A program made the position numbers and the translations under genes. 64,000 nt of DNA, from NCBI RefSeq assembly GCF_004337445.1, contig NZ_SJZB01000032.1, positions 60,536 through 124,535 of the forward strand. The letters are read 5' to 3'. The DNA is from Parasulfuritortus cantonensis. GTDB taxonomy: Bacteria; Pseudomonadota; Gammaproteobacteria; Burkholderiales; Thiobacillaceae. The notes under the pieces were generated by a model, which saw only the letters and a list, made by a program, of their open reading frames with translations, did no database searches and was not told where the DNA came from. Shown piece after piece: positions 28,262 to 36,289 of the stretch; the first letter of the stretch is position 1; each line of letters starts with the position of its first letter.

Positions 28262-30065
28262 CGCCCCTGAGCCTGGACATCGCCAGCCTCAAGGCCGCCT
28301 ACGCGGCCGGCACGCTGACCCCCGAGGCGGTCGCCGAGGAGGTCATCCGGCGCACCGCGGACGACCCGAACCGGGTCTGGATCGAACGCCTCCCCGACGA
28401 CGCCATCCTGGCCTACGCCCACGCCCTGGCCGACAAGGACCCGGCCGCCCTGCCCCTGTACGGCATCCCGTTCGCCATCAAGGACAACATCGACCTGGCC
28501 GGGGCGGCCACCACGGCCGGCTGCCTGGCCTACGCCTATCTGCCGGAACGCAGCGCCTTCGTCGTCCAGCGCCTGGTCGACGCCGGCGCGATCCCGGTCG
28601 GCAAGACCAACCTCGACCAGTTCGCCACCGGCCTGAACGGCACCCGCTCGCCCTACGGCGCCTGCCGCAACGCCTTCGATCCGGAGTACGTCTCGGGCGG
28701 TTCCAGTTCCGGTTCCGCCGTGGCCGTCGCGAAGGGCTACGTCAGCTTCGCCCTGGGCACCGACACCGCCGGCTCCGGCCGGGTGCCGGCGGCCTTCAAC
28801 AACCTCGTCGGCCACAAGCCCAGCCTGGGCTGGCTGTCGGCCACCGGCATGGTGCCGGCCTGCCGGTCGTTGGACACCGTCTCGGTGTTCGCGCTCACCG
28901 CCGAGGACGCCGAGGCGGTCATGGCCGCGGCGGCCGGCTATGACGCCGCCGACGCCTATGCGCGGCCGCTCGCCGGGCACGGCTTCGACTTCGGCTCGGC
29001 ACCGGCCTTCCGGGTCGGCGTGCCCCGCCCGGAACAGCTCAACTTCTTCGCCAACTCCGAGACCGAACGCCTGTTCGCCGACGCCGTCGCCCGCATCGGG
29101 GCGCTCGGCGGCGAGTGCGTCGAGATCGACCTGCAGCCCTTCCTGGACACCGCCAAGCTGCTCTACGACGGCCCTTGGGTGGCCGAACGCCAGGCCGCCG
29201 TGGGCGCCTTCCTGGCCGCCCACCCGGACGCCGCCCTGCCGGTGATCCGGGACATCGTCGGCGGCGCGGCGCGCTGGTCGGCGGCCGACGCCTACGGCCA
29301 CGGCTACCGCCTGAAGGCCTACAAGCGCCAATGCGATGCCATCCTGGCCACGGTCGACTGCGTGCTCATGCCCACCGCCGGCACCGTCTACACCATCGCC
29401 GAGCTGGAGGCCGACCCGGTGCGCCTGAACAGCAACCTGGGCTGGTACACCAACTTCATGAACCTGCTCGACTACGCCGCCACCGCCGTACCGGCCGGCT
29501 TCCAGGCCGACGGCCTGCCCTTCGGCGTCACCCTGTTCGGCCAGCGCGACCAGGACGGCCCGCTGCTACGCCTGGCCGCCAAGATGCAGCGCGCGGCGGG
29601 CGGCCAGGCCGGTGCCACCGGCTTGCCCTTGCCGACGCCCTGGCCGGCGCCCCGCCTGCCCAGCGGCCAGGTCCGCGTGGCCGTCTGCGGCGCCCACCTG
29701 TCCGGCCTGCCGCTCAACGGCCAACTCACCTCGCGCGGCGGTCGCCTGGTCGCCGCGGTCAAGTCGGCCCCGGAATACAAGTTCTACGCCCTGCCCGGCG
29801 GCCCCCCTACCGACCCGGCATGGTGCGCGTCGCCGAGGGCGGCGGCGCGGTCGAGATGGAGATCTGGGAAGTGCCGGCGCGCGAGTTCGGCTCCTTCGTC
29901 GCCGGCATCCCGGCCCCCCTCGGCATCGGCATGGTCAAGCTAGCCGACGGTGGCTGGGTACAGGGCTTCGTCTGCGAAGCCGCGGCGGCGGCCGGCGCGG
30001 AGGACATCACGGCGTTGGGGGGGTGGAGGGCTTATCTGGCGGGACGGAGAGTTTCCACACCATAA
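28258..30065 (+). CDS. atzF: Allophanate hydrolase with one frameshift in the C-terminal domain
   Basis: The amidase-signature domain (residues ~1-460) has Lys in [20 protein letters not shown], cis-Ser in [14 protein letters not shown] and nucleophilic Ser in [16 protein letters not shown]. The C-terminal domain ([29 protein letters not shown]...) continues only if the C6 run at 29802-29807 is read as C7, giving [20 protein letters not shown] through to VSTP at 30065. The corrected length is 602 residues, normal for the family. As written, the frame ends at 29943 with an unrelated Arg/Ser-rich tail. It hydrolyses allophanate to CO2 and ammonium and is the last gene of the operon. Confidence 0.92.
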
Positions 30066-30092
30066 ATGGATCGTCCATAGTGAATGTAAATA

Positions 30093-30116
30093 GTGACGAT
30101 CAAACTTAATCGTCAC
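30093..30116 (-). terminator. Hairpin between the two convergent operons
   Basis: GTGACGAT and ATCGTCAC are separated by CAAACTTA. On the minus strand the stem is followed by TATTTACATT, a weak T-rich tail, so it may terminate the low-GC kinase operon; on the plus strand there is no T-tract. Confidence 0.5.
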
Positions 30117-30129
30117 GATTGCAAACTGG

Positions 30130-31047
30130 CTAGGAGATGGTAGGTTTAGCCCAATCGTAAATCTCTCTTGCCAGTTCAGCTGCTGACGGCAGACTCACTA
30201 CGCGGAACCCATCTTGCTCCAATTTCCATTCGTATTCGCCAATTACATTCTCAATTCGCTTGTAATCCTTTGGCTCGATTGAGTCTGAGCTAGGCAGGAG
30301 CAGAAAAAGACCGACATCGTTCAGCTTCCGAACGCGAGAGTAGGTTGTCAAATCCCGACTTGACTTAAGCAGATTAAGCTCAACGCTTTGCGGTGTCTTA
30401 TAGACCGCGGACGTGACGCTTCCGCAGGCCCGCGCAGTAAGAAGGTTAAGGTCGAGATAATGCTTAACTCCATCCTCTTCCAGTAAAATCCCTTGGTTGT
30501 TTTCGTTGACGATTCGGTCAAAATCAAGATGGGCTATGCGTTTCAGTTCGTCGTTTACAATTTTTCTCGCATGTGGTGTGTCCATTGATTCAAATTCACT
30601 CTTCAGCTTGTTCGGAATTGGCGACATTATCACCACTTCTCGGAAGAGTCTTTCAACGGTTAGCTCTAAATCGTCCCCTGATGTATACTGTGGCTGAGAG
30701 AGACTGAGGCAATAGGTGTCGAAGACAATCTCTGGAATGGCGATCTTTTGCTGAACGCCCCGGCGAAGTGTCTCCTCGGCATGAGCCATAATTTCTCGGA
30801 TAGACTTCTGCGGAAAATAACTATGATAGATGCAATCAAATTTCCTTAGGTCGTCTAGTAACTTGAAATGCAAGCGTTCACCGGGAGACTGGACAACCAC
30901 ACCAACGGTAAAGCGTTGGGGCGCGAACACATCAGGCTGAATTTCGATGGTGCTCCACGCACCCGAAAACGCAACTCCAGGTATCTTTGTAGCTATGCTT
31001 CGTAGATGCGATACGTCGGCGTTCGATGAAAAATAAGAATTGCTCAC
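30130..31047 (-). CDS. Unknown protein paired with a HipA-like kinase (possible DUF3037-type partner)
   Basis: This 305-residue protein has no motif I recognise with certainty. Its N-terminal third (QPDVFAPQRFTVGVVVQSPG, then LHFKLLDDLRKFDCIYHSYF) recalls the layout of DUF3037 proteins, which often accompany HipA-like kinases, but I cannot establish homology. The rest is helical and charged, with no signal peptide or membrane segment. I place the start at the GTG at 31047 (MSNSYFSSN), which overlaps the kinase stop as GTGA and has GGGGGTG just upstream; an ATG at 31077 would overlap by 34 bp. AT content and codon use differ sharply from the neighbours, indicating acquisition by transfer. Confidence 0.7.
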   Translation of the reverse strand: MSNSYFSSNADVSHLRSIATKIPGVAFSGAWSTIEIQPDVFAPQRFTVGVVVQSPGERLHFKLLDDLRKFDCIYHSYFPQKSIREIMAHAEETLRRGVQQKIAIPEIVFDTYCLSLSQPQYTSGDDLELTVERLFREVVIMSPIPNKLKSEFESMDTPHARKIVNDELKRIAHLDFDRIVNENNQGILLEEDGVKHYLDLNLLTARACGSVTSAVYKTPQSVELNLLKSSRDLTTYSRVRKLNDVGLFLLLPSSDSIEPKDYKRIENVIGEYEWKLEQDGFRVVSLPSAAELAREIYDWAKPTIS

Positions 31048-31847
31048 GCTATCACCCCCAACGTATTTGCAAGCCACCCAGCCTGAGCACGCTCGTCGAG
31101 CGTTTTTAATACCTCGGTGGTTAGCGTTGCCGATAAATGCGGATATATTTTTGTGACAATATCTGCGATATCCGTGCGAACTGAATTAAACCCTGGTGCG
31201 TGCTTGCTTGCCGCATTTGCCATATCCACCTGGAAGCGCCGAAAATCTCCATAAGACAGGTGCTTCCGTGCTTCTGATAACAAACTTCTAGAATGGAATA
31301 CTTTTCCGGTACGTGGCCAGAGCAGATCGTGAAGAATGGTCTCGTGGTCAATCGCTATATAACCACCGTTTGCTGAGCGAATTACATTGCCATAATTGCG
31401 ATCTCTTAGATCTGTCCAAACATCAAATGATGCAATTTGCCTTGCATCTTTGCTGTGTAGGCATTGTCGCCGTGCAAGCCAGAACGCCCATGTATGTATC
31501 TGGCGAAGCGATTTACCGGCGACGACTTCGCAACACCAAGCTGGACAATAGTCGATACCATTAAGCTCCAGCGGGAGCGTCGTGCTTTGCCGCAATTGAC
31601 TCAAGGGCACGATAACAATTGCCGCAAACGGCACGCAGGTGAGACCACTTGCACGAGCGAGCAGCCAACCAATTGCTTCACCAAGCAGTGAAGGGTAAGT
31701 AAGCGGCAGGAGTTTTACGAAACAATCTCGCAGTTTTCCGGTGCCGTCGGCAATTTTTGCTAAATGCGCTGTCCCGTTGGCCCCCAAGCTAGCTGGTCTT
31801 CCTCGATATTCACGCCATGCAGATGAGTCGAGAATAGGTACGCTCAC
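31044..31847 (-). CDS. HipA-like kinase domain protein
   Basis: The 267-residue protein shows a HipA-type kinase fold: ATP-lysine in RDCFVKLLPL, the pairing Glu in LLGEAIGWLLARASGL, a catalytic loop FDVWTDLRDRNYGNVI and the metal-binding Asp in YIAIDHETILHDLLW. It is much shorter than HipA (~440) and lacks the N-subdomain-1 region, matching the compact HipA-like family seen with small partner genes. The start is GTG at 31847 with AGGGGG 6 nt upstream. No HipB-like HTH antitoxin lies beside it. Its target is unknown; a toxin or defence role is an inference from context and composition. Confidence 0.75.
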   Translation of the reverse strand: MSVPILDSSAWREYRGRPASLGANGTAHLAKIADGTGKLRDCFVKLLPLTYPSLLGEAIGWLLARASGLTCVPFAAIVIVPLSQLRQSTTLPLELNGIDYCPAWCCEVVAGKSLRQIHTWAFWLARRQCLHSKDARQIASFDVWTDLRDRNYGNVIRSANGGYIAIDHETILHDLLWPRTGKVFHSRSLLSEARKHLSYGDFRRFQVDMANAASKHAPGFNSVRTDIADIVTKIYPHLSATLTTEVLKTLDERAQAGWLANTLGVIA

Positions 31848-31866
31848 CGTAACCCCCTAACAGTGT

Positions 31867-31887
31867 AACGAGCGAGTTTCGTTCGTT
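31867..31887. promoter_or_regulatory. Inverted repeat upstream of the HipA-like kinase
   Basis: AACGAGCGA-GTT-TCGTTCGTT has nine-base arms with one mismatch and lies 20 bp before the GTG start of the kinase gene. It is well placed to be an operator or leader hairpin of that operon. Confidence 0.5.
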
Positions 31888-31920
31888 GTGTTTTACTTGT
31901 TGAAATCATAGCGCGCGTAG

Positions 31921-31947
31921 GGCGGAAAAGCGTAGCGTCTTCTGCCG
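31921..31947. repeat. REP-like extragenic palindrome
   Basis: GGCGGAAAAGCGTAGCGTCTTCTGCCG forms an imperfect stem around the GCGTAGCG core, the form of the REP-like units common between genes in proteobacteria. It lies between the kinase operon and the Fic gene. Confidence 0.5.
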
Positions 31948-32030
31948 AATGCATTATGGCTTACCCCACCTCTTACGCCCCGGTAGGTAGGTTGTCGCCA
32001 CCTGCCAACCCCAGCAAAAGGGGTCAGTAC

Positions 32031-32064
32031 AGAACAATCATCGGGGTCAGACCCCTATTGTTCT
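32031..32064. repeat. Two-tier inverted repeat at the Fic side of the island
   Basis: Outer arms AGAACAAT/ATTGTTCT enclose inner arms GGGGTC/GACCCC, giving a nearly continuous 34-nt hairpin. A partial direct copy, GGGGTCAG, precedes it at 32020-32027. The GGGGTCAGACCCC core is often met near repeat-associated transposase scars. It lacks a T-tract. Confidence 0.6.
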
Positions 32065-32112
32065 CTCAGATCGAGTAGGCATCCTCACCCAACCCAAGCT
32101 GGCCGAGAGTGT

Positions 32113-33291
32113 TCAAATCGCATCCCTGGCAGGCGGAACAGGCGAGGCAAGCATCGGCGGGATGAATCCCTCGTCGGTCAATGCCTTCACCACGCCGCGC
32201 AGGAGCATGTTGTTCGCGAAGCCGATGGTGTATTGCCGCGCCCCTTCCTTGATGGGCTGCAGCATGCCTGCCTCCACCAGTTTGCGGATCTGATAGGTGC
32301 GTTGGTTCGCATTCAGGCCGGCCAGTACCGGTTCCAGATCGTTTGCCTTGACGATGCCGAGCTTGATTGTCGTGTTGAGCACCGAGGCTTCCCGCGTCGT
32401 CACCAACTGCCGGTCGCGGGCGAAGGCCACGGCGGGCAGCAAAATCCTCGCCTGGAGTTGGGCATAGTCCGCCAGCCGGTCGATCTTGTTCAGTTCGTCG
32501 CGGATGCCCGCCAGTACATACGTGCACCAGGCCTCCAAGGCGGCGTCCGTACCGACATCGGCCGCCCCCAGCATGGCGTAGTAGCGCTCCCTGTCGGCGC
32601 AAAACACCGCCGCCGGGTTCAACAGCCGGCCCGCCGAGCTGACCCGGAAACCGTATTTGATCAGCTGGGCGTAGGTCAGCAGGCGCACCACCCGGCCGTT
32701 GCCGTTGCTGAAGGGATGAATCCAGGCAAAACGATGGTGCGCCAAGGCCACTTTCATCAAGTCGTACTTGGGCGGATCGGGCCGGTTGATGAAGGCCACC
32801 AGTTCGGCCATGTACTCGGGTACCCGTATCGCATCGGGCGGCAAATGCTCCGCCTGGGCTATCTTTACCGGACCACCACGGTAGGTCCCCGGCGTGCGGT
32901 CACCTTCCCGCTCGAGCGTATCGACCGTGGTGGCATGCAGGCCGCGCAGCAGGTGCTCGCTCAACGCCTCGCCCGGCTGCATGGCTTCTTCCACCTGGCG
33001 CATGGCCTGTTCGATGTTGGCGATTTCGCGCAACGCCTCGTTGTCGGCGCCCCCTTGGTGAACGCGGATTTCAACGTAATCCGCGAGTGTGGTGTGGTTG
33101 CCCTCGATGCGCGCCGAAGCCAGGCTTTCCAGCAGATGGAACACCTCCTTGAGTTGGAGAAATACGGGCGGCGGCGTGGTGCCGCGAATTTCCAGCCGGC
33201 GCAGGTGTTCCAAGTCGGTCAGCACGTCGAGCAGCGGTGAGTCGAAGCTCGGATTCAGCAACCGGAGATCGTGATGGACAAAGTGAGGCAT
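32113..33291 (-). CDS. Fic family protein with N-terminal inhibitory motif
   Basis: The 392-residue protein carries the Fic active-site loop at residues 192-200 as HPFSNGNGR, followed by VVR. The N-terminal inhibitory helix motif [S/T]xxxE[G/N] is present as SARIEG (59-64), so this is a class II Fic enzyme held off by its own Glu63. In the active loop the usual metal-binding Asp/Glu is Asn196, which may change nucleotide or metal use. A C-terminal winged helix ([20 protein letters not shown]) follows, as in the large Fic/DOC-wHTH proteins. Probable activity is AMP transfer to a protein hydroxyl. The gene stands alone. Confidence 0.9.
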   Translation of the reverse strand: MPHFVHHDLRLLNPSFDSPLLDVLTDLEHLRRLEIRGTTPPPVFLQLKEVFHLLESLASARIEGNHTTLADYVEIRVHQGGADNEALREIANIEQAMRQVEEAMQPGEALSEHLLRGLHATTVDTLEREGDRTPGTYRGGPVKIAQAEHLPPDAIRVPEYMAELVAFINRPDPPKYDLMKVALAHHRFAWIHPFSNGNGRVVRLLTYAQLIKYGFRVSSAGRLLNPAAVFCADRERYYAMLGAADVGTDAALEAWCTYVLAGIRDELNKIDRLADYAQLQARILLPAVAFARDRQLVTTREASVLNTTIKLGIVKANDLEPVLAGLNANQRTYQIRKLVEAGMLQPIKEGARQYTIGFANNMLLRGVVKALTDEGFIPPMLASPVPPARDAI

Positions 33292-34055
33292 GGCGCAACG
33301 CTTCTCGAATACCGTAAAAAATTATCTAAAACACCGTCCAAAAAATCATTTCAAGATAATAAGTTAGTTTCTAGCCGAAGGAATTTTATCTGCATTAGTT
33401 GGTGCGCACATCTGGAAAAACAGGGCGCTAAATGTTGAAACGCGGGCGGACGACAAGCTAGTTGGCGGCACCAGCCGTATGTGGCAGGCCCCCGGTAAAT
33501 CCCGAGGAACTGGGGCCTAGCTTGCGGCTTGGCGGACAAGGCCGGGGAGCTTTGTGCCCCAATCTCGCCGCAGCCTCGGGCACCACGTTCGGCTAAGGCC
33601 GGAGCCTGATCCGGGCGCGAGGGAAGCGACGCGCCTGCCCCATTGACGGAAGGATTACCCCATCTCGCCAAGTCGTCTGGCGAATACCCCTGCGTTGGCG
33701 ACTGGGTGGGCGACCACGCCACTTTGCGCGCACACAGACCCGTGACCACTTGCAGCAACACCCGGATCATCGCGTCCGCATGGTGGCGGCCGACGGTGTC
33801 GCACCGGACATCGCTGGACTTGGTGTCATGATTCCGAACCGGATTGGGCGTTTTTCCCCGCCATTGAGCGGCACTGCGGAGCGTGGAGCGCGCGAAAAGT
33901 CACCTGAAACTACGCAAGGGGTCGGACTTCCAAAACGGCCCCACCGAACTCGGCGCAAGACGGACCGCGCAATCCGCAACGAATACGCACGAACTAGCGT
34001 CTTCCACCCAGGGCAAGGTGGACCATGGTGCCCCAGGCGGGCGGCCAGCCGCGGA
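33292..34055. other. 764-bp non-coding, partly structured stretch ending the accessory island
   Basis: No ORF here resembles a known family. The left 80 bp are AT-rich and hold the Fic promoter, including ATTATCT (33321-33327) and AGATAAT (33354-33360) as an inverted repeat. At 33454-33524 two nested stems are visible: CAAGCTA pairs with TAGCTTG and, inside it, GGCCCC pairs with GGGGCC. A repeated AAGGCCGG motif follows at ~33538 and ~33595. The rest, to 34055, is lower in GC than the chromosome, with no start/RBS pattern. A structured RNA or the debris of a mobile element would both fit. Confidence 0.4.
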
Positions 34056-34817
34056 TCAGCAGCGGCCCACCCGCACCGCCAGCGGCCAGGTCACCTGGCG
34101 GGCCACCTCCGGGTCGCCCCAGGCGCCGGCGATCTCGTCGGCTAGGGCGGCAACCGGGTCGCGGCCGACGGCGGCCAGGTAGCGGCCGGTCGCCGACCAG
34201 CTGCGGAAATAGCCGAGCAGGCGCGCCAGGCGCCAGTGCGTGGTCATGGCGAAGGCCGGCACCGCCAACTCGGCGAACGGGAATTCGAGGTCCCGGTAGC
34301 CGCTCTCCACCAGCGCCCGTTCGGGTGGCCAGTACGGTCCAACCACGTCGTGGTAGAAGCGCTGGACATGGGCGTTGACGCGCAGGTCGTCGACGCGCTG
34401 GACGCCATAGGTCCAGACCGCGAGGAGGCCGCCCGGACGCAGGACCCGGCGCACCTCGGCGTAGAAACGCGGCCGGTCGAACCAGTGCAGGGCCTGGGCC
34501 ACGGTGACGAGGTCGGCCGAGGCGTCCGCCAGGCCGGATGCCTCGGCCGGCGCCTGGCGGTATTCGACGTGCGGATGGGCCTGGGCCCCGGCCAGCTGCT
34601 TCTCGCTGGCATCGGTGGCGACCACGCGGGCGAAGCGGGCCGCCAGGTCGACCGAGGCCTGGCCGCTGCCGCAGGCGCAATCCCAAGCGAGGGCGCGCGC
34701 CGGGGCCTGCTCGGCCAGCCAGTCGAACAGCGCCGCCGGGTAGCGCGGCCGAAAGTCGGCGTAGGCGCCCGAGACCGGGGCGAAATGGTCGTTGAACGGC
34801 TTTTCCAATTGGCTCAT
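34056..34817 (-). CDS. Class I SAM-dependent methyltransferase
   Basis: The 253-residue protein has motif I AWDCACGSGQASVDLA, motif II region VVATDASEKQL, the ADLVTVAQALHWFD segment typical of the UbiE/Coq5-like and trans-aconitate methyltransferase branch, and VRRVLRPGGLLAVWTYG. It should transfer a methyl group from SAM to a small molecule; the DAS..Q...A..HP..EY and HWFD pattern suits metabolite methyltransferases, but the substrate is open. I chose the ATG at 34817 (MSQLEKPFNDHF) with GGAGGG close upstream over a longer frame. It marks the return to high-GC chromosomal sequence. Confidence 0.9.
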   Translation of the reverse strand: MSQLEKPFNDHFAPVSGAYADFRPRYPAALFDWLAEQAPARALAWDCACGSGQASVDLAARFARVVATDASEKQLAGAQAHPHVEYRQAPAEASGLADASADLVTVAQALHWFDRPRFYAEVRRVLRPGGLLAVWTYGVQRVDDLRVNAHVQRFYHDVVGPYWPPERALVESGYRDLEFPFAELAVPAFAMTTHWRLARLLGYFRSWSATGRYLAAVGRDPVAALADEIAGAWGDPEVARQVTWPLAVRVGRC

Positions 34818-34875
34818 GCAGCCCTCCCGACGCCGCGCGCGGCACTGGCGCCAAGCATACACGCGCGGCCGGCGC

Positions 34876-35736
34876 TCAGGCCCGGACGATCTCCTCGTAG
34901 CGGCGCGCGAGTTCCCGGTAGAACGGGCCGGGGCAGGCCGCCATGCGGCGGCCGTCGACCTCGGCGACCGGGATCAGCTCGGCGCCGGTGCCGGTGAGGA
35001 AGCACTCGTCGGCGGTGTACAGGTCGTAGGGCGCCAGGGCGCTTTCCGAGACCGGGATGCCGGCGGCGAGCGCCAGTTCCAGGACCGTTTCGCGGGTGAT
35101 GCCGGCCAGGGCCCCTTCGACCGGCGGCGGCGTCAGCAGGCGGCCGTGGCGGACCACGAAGACGTTGTCCGCCGTGCCTTCGGTGACCCGGCCGGCGGCG
35201 TTGAGCAGGATGGCCTCGTCGGCACCGGCCTGGTTGGCCTCGATGCGGGCCAGGATGTGGTTGAGGTAGTTCAGGCTCTTGATGCGCGGGTCGAGGCCGT
35301 CGGGCGGCAGGCGCCGGGTCGCGGCGATGATCAGGCGGGCGCCCTGCTCGCGCGACTCGCGGGCGACCATGCTCAGGCGGTCGGCGATGACGAACAGGCT
35401 CGGCCGGGCGCAGTTGCGCGGGTCGATGCCCAGGGCGCCCTCGCCGCGCGTCGCCACCAGGCGCAGGTAGCCGTCGGGACCGGCGAACGCGGCCACCGTC
35501 TCGGTCACCGCGGCGCCGAGGTCGTCCCGGCTGTATGGCAGGTCGAGGGCGATGGCACGCGCGGAATCCAGGAAACGTTCCAGGTGGGCCGCCAGCTTGA
35601 ACGGCCGGCGGTTGTAGAAGCGGATGCCCTCGAACACGCCGTCGCCGTACAGCAGGCCGTGGTCGAACACCGAGATGCGGGCCTCGCCGGTGGGCACGAG
35701 CCGGCCATTCAGCCAGCACACGGCATGTTCATGCAT
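34876..35736 (-). CDS. Class IV aminotransferase (IlvE/D-amino-acid transaminase type)
   Basis: The 286-residue fold-type IV PLP enzyme begins CWLNGRLVPTGEARISVFDHGLLYGDGVFEG and carries the Schiff-base Lys in IKSLNYLNHILARIEA, then DEAILLNAAGRVTEGTADNVFVV and LTGTGAELIPV. This fits branched-chain or related L-amino acid aminotransferases of the short IlvE branch. Which amino acid it uses cannot be told. GGAG precedes the ATG. It is divergently transcribed from a MarR gene across a 68-bp region with a long dyad that probably controls both. Confidence 0.88.
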   Translation of the reverse strand: MHEHAVCWLNGRLVPTGEARISVFDHGLLYGDGVFEGIRFYNRRPFKLAAHLERFLDSARAIALDLPYSRDDLGAAVTETVAAFAGPDGYLRLVATRGEGALGIDPRNCARPSLFVIADRLSMVARESREQGARLIIAATRRLPPDGLDPRIKSLNYLNHILARIEANQAGADEAILLNAAGRVTEGTADNVFVVRHGRLLTPPPVEGALAGITRETVLELALAAGIPVSESALAPYDLYTADECFLTGTGAELIPVAEVDGRRMAACPGPFYRELARRYEEIVRA

Positions 35737-35750
35737 GGTAACGCTCCATA

Positions 35751-35816
35751 TAGGTCAGCAACATTGACTTATCAGCTTAGGGCTGGCCGGGCTAAAATGT
35801 CAACATGACTGACCTA
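35751..35816. promoter_or_regulatory. Symmetrical double dyad between aminotransferase and marR
   Basis: TAGGTCAG-N5-TTGAC is mirrored exactly as GTCAA-N5-CTGACCTA, with 30 bp between the halves. The right half overlaps the marR start codon and contains a minus-strand TTGACA -35 element followed 18 bp later by TAAGCT. It looks like an operator pair controlling both divergent genes. Confidence 0.55.
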
Positions 35817-36263
35817 TCTGACACGACACCGGAACGCGAGCAGGCGCTCAACCAGGCCTTGGAAGCCCTCTTCTACGCCTTCAACGCCCTGGTCGCCCAC
35901 CCCGACGCCATGCTGGCGGAACAGAACCTGTCGCGCGTGCACCACCGCATCCTGTATTTCGTCGGCCGCAATCCGGGCGTCTCGGTGAACGACCTGCTCG
36001 GCATCCTGGGGGTCACCAAGCAGTCGCTCAACGCGCCCATGCGCCGGCTCGCCGAACTGGGCTACGTGCGGGCGGATACCGACGCGGCCGACCGGCGCGT
36101 GCGCCGGCTCTCGCTGACGCCGGCCGGGCAGGCGCTGGAATCCGTCCTCTCGGGCGACCAGCGCGCCCGTTTCGCGCGCGTCTTCGCGCGCCTGGGCGCG
36201 GCGGACGAGGCCGGCTGGCGCCGGGTGATGGCCGGCTTGGCCGAGGACGAGGGGTTGACTTGA
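35805..36263 (+). CDS. MarR family transcriptional regulator
   Basis: The 152-residue protein has the MarR winged helix: LSRVHHRILYFVGRNPGVSVNDLLGILGVTKQSLNAPMRRLAELGYVRADTDAADRRVRRLSLTPAGQAL is seen as one continuous domain with the DxRxRR wing. It likely represses itself and the divergent aminotransferase through the dyad at 35751-35816. No Shine-Dalgarno precedes the ATG, and a TAAAAT -10-like element lies 6 bp upstream, so the message may be leaderless. The ligand is unknown. Its stop codon touches the TetR operator that follows. Confidence 0.9.
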   Translation: MTDLSDTTPEREQALNQALEALFYAFNALVAHPDAMLAEQNLSRVHHRILYFVGRNPGVSVNDLLGILGVTKQSLNAPMRRLAELGYVRADTDAADRRVRRLSLTPAGQALESVLSGDQRARFARVFARLGAADEAGWRRVMAGLAEDEGLT

Positions 36264-36275
36264 CCGACCGGTCTA
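36260..36275. promoter_or_regulatory. TetR operator copy 1
   Basis: TTGACCGACCGGTCTA matches the copy at 36969 in 15 of 16 positions. It ends immediately before TATTAT (36274-36279), a likely -10 of the tetR gene, and would serve autorepression. Confidence 0.65.
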
Positions 36276-36289
36276 TTATCATGCGCCAC

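Noticed and set aside
28258..29943. Truncated allophanate hydrolase pseudogene
   Set aside because: The C-terminal domain continues in the +1 frame to a normal length, and the break coincides with a C6 run, the same pattern as in comM and rng. An assembly error is the simpler reading.
33454..33524. Group II intron, attC site or retron RNA
   Set aside because: I tried to match the nested stems to intron domain V, integron attC core sites and retron layouts. No catalytic triad, reverse transcriptase, integrase or core-site pair was found, so I report only an unexplained structured segment.
30066..34055. Complete prophage or integrative element
   Set aside because: There is no integrase, recombinase, tRNA target or direct-repeat boundary. 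Only the composition and gene content suggest foreign origin.
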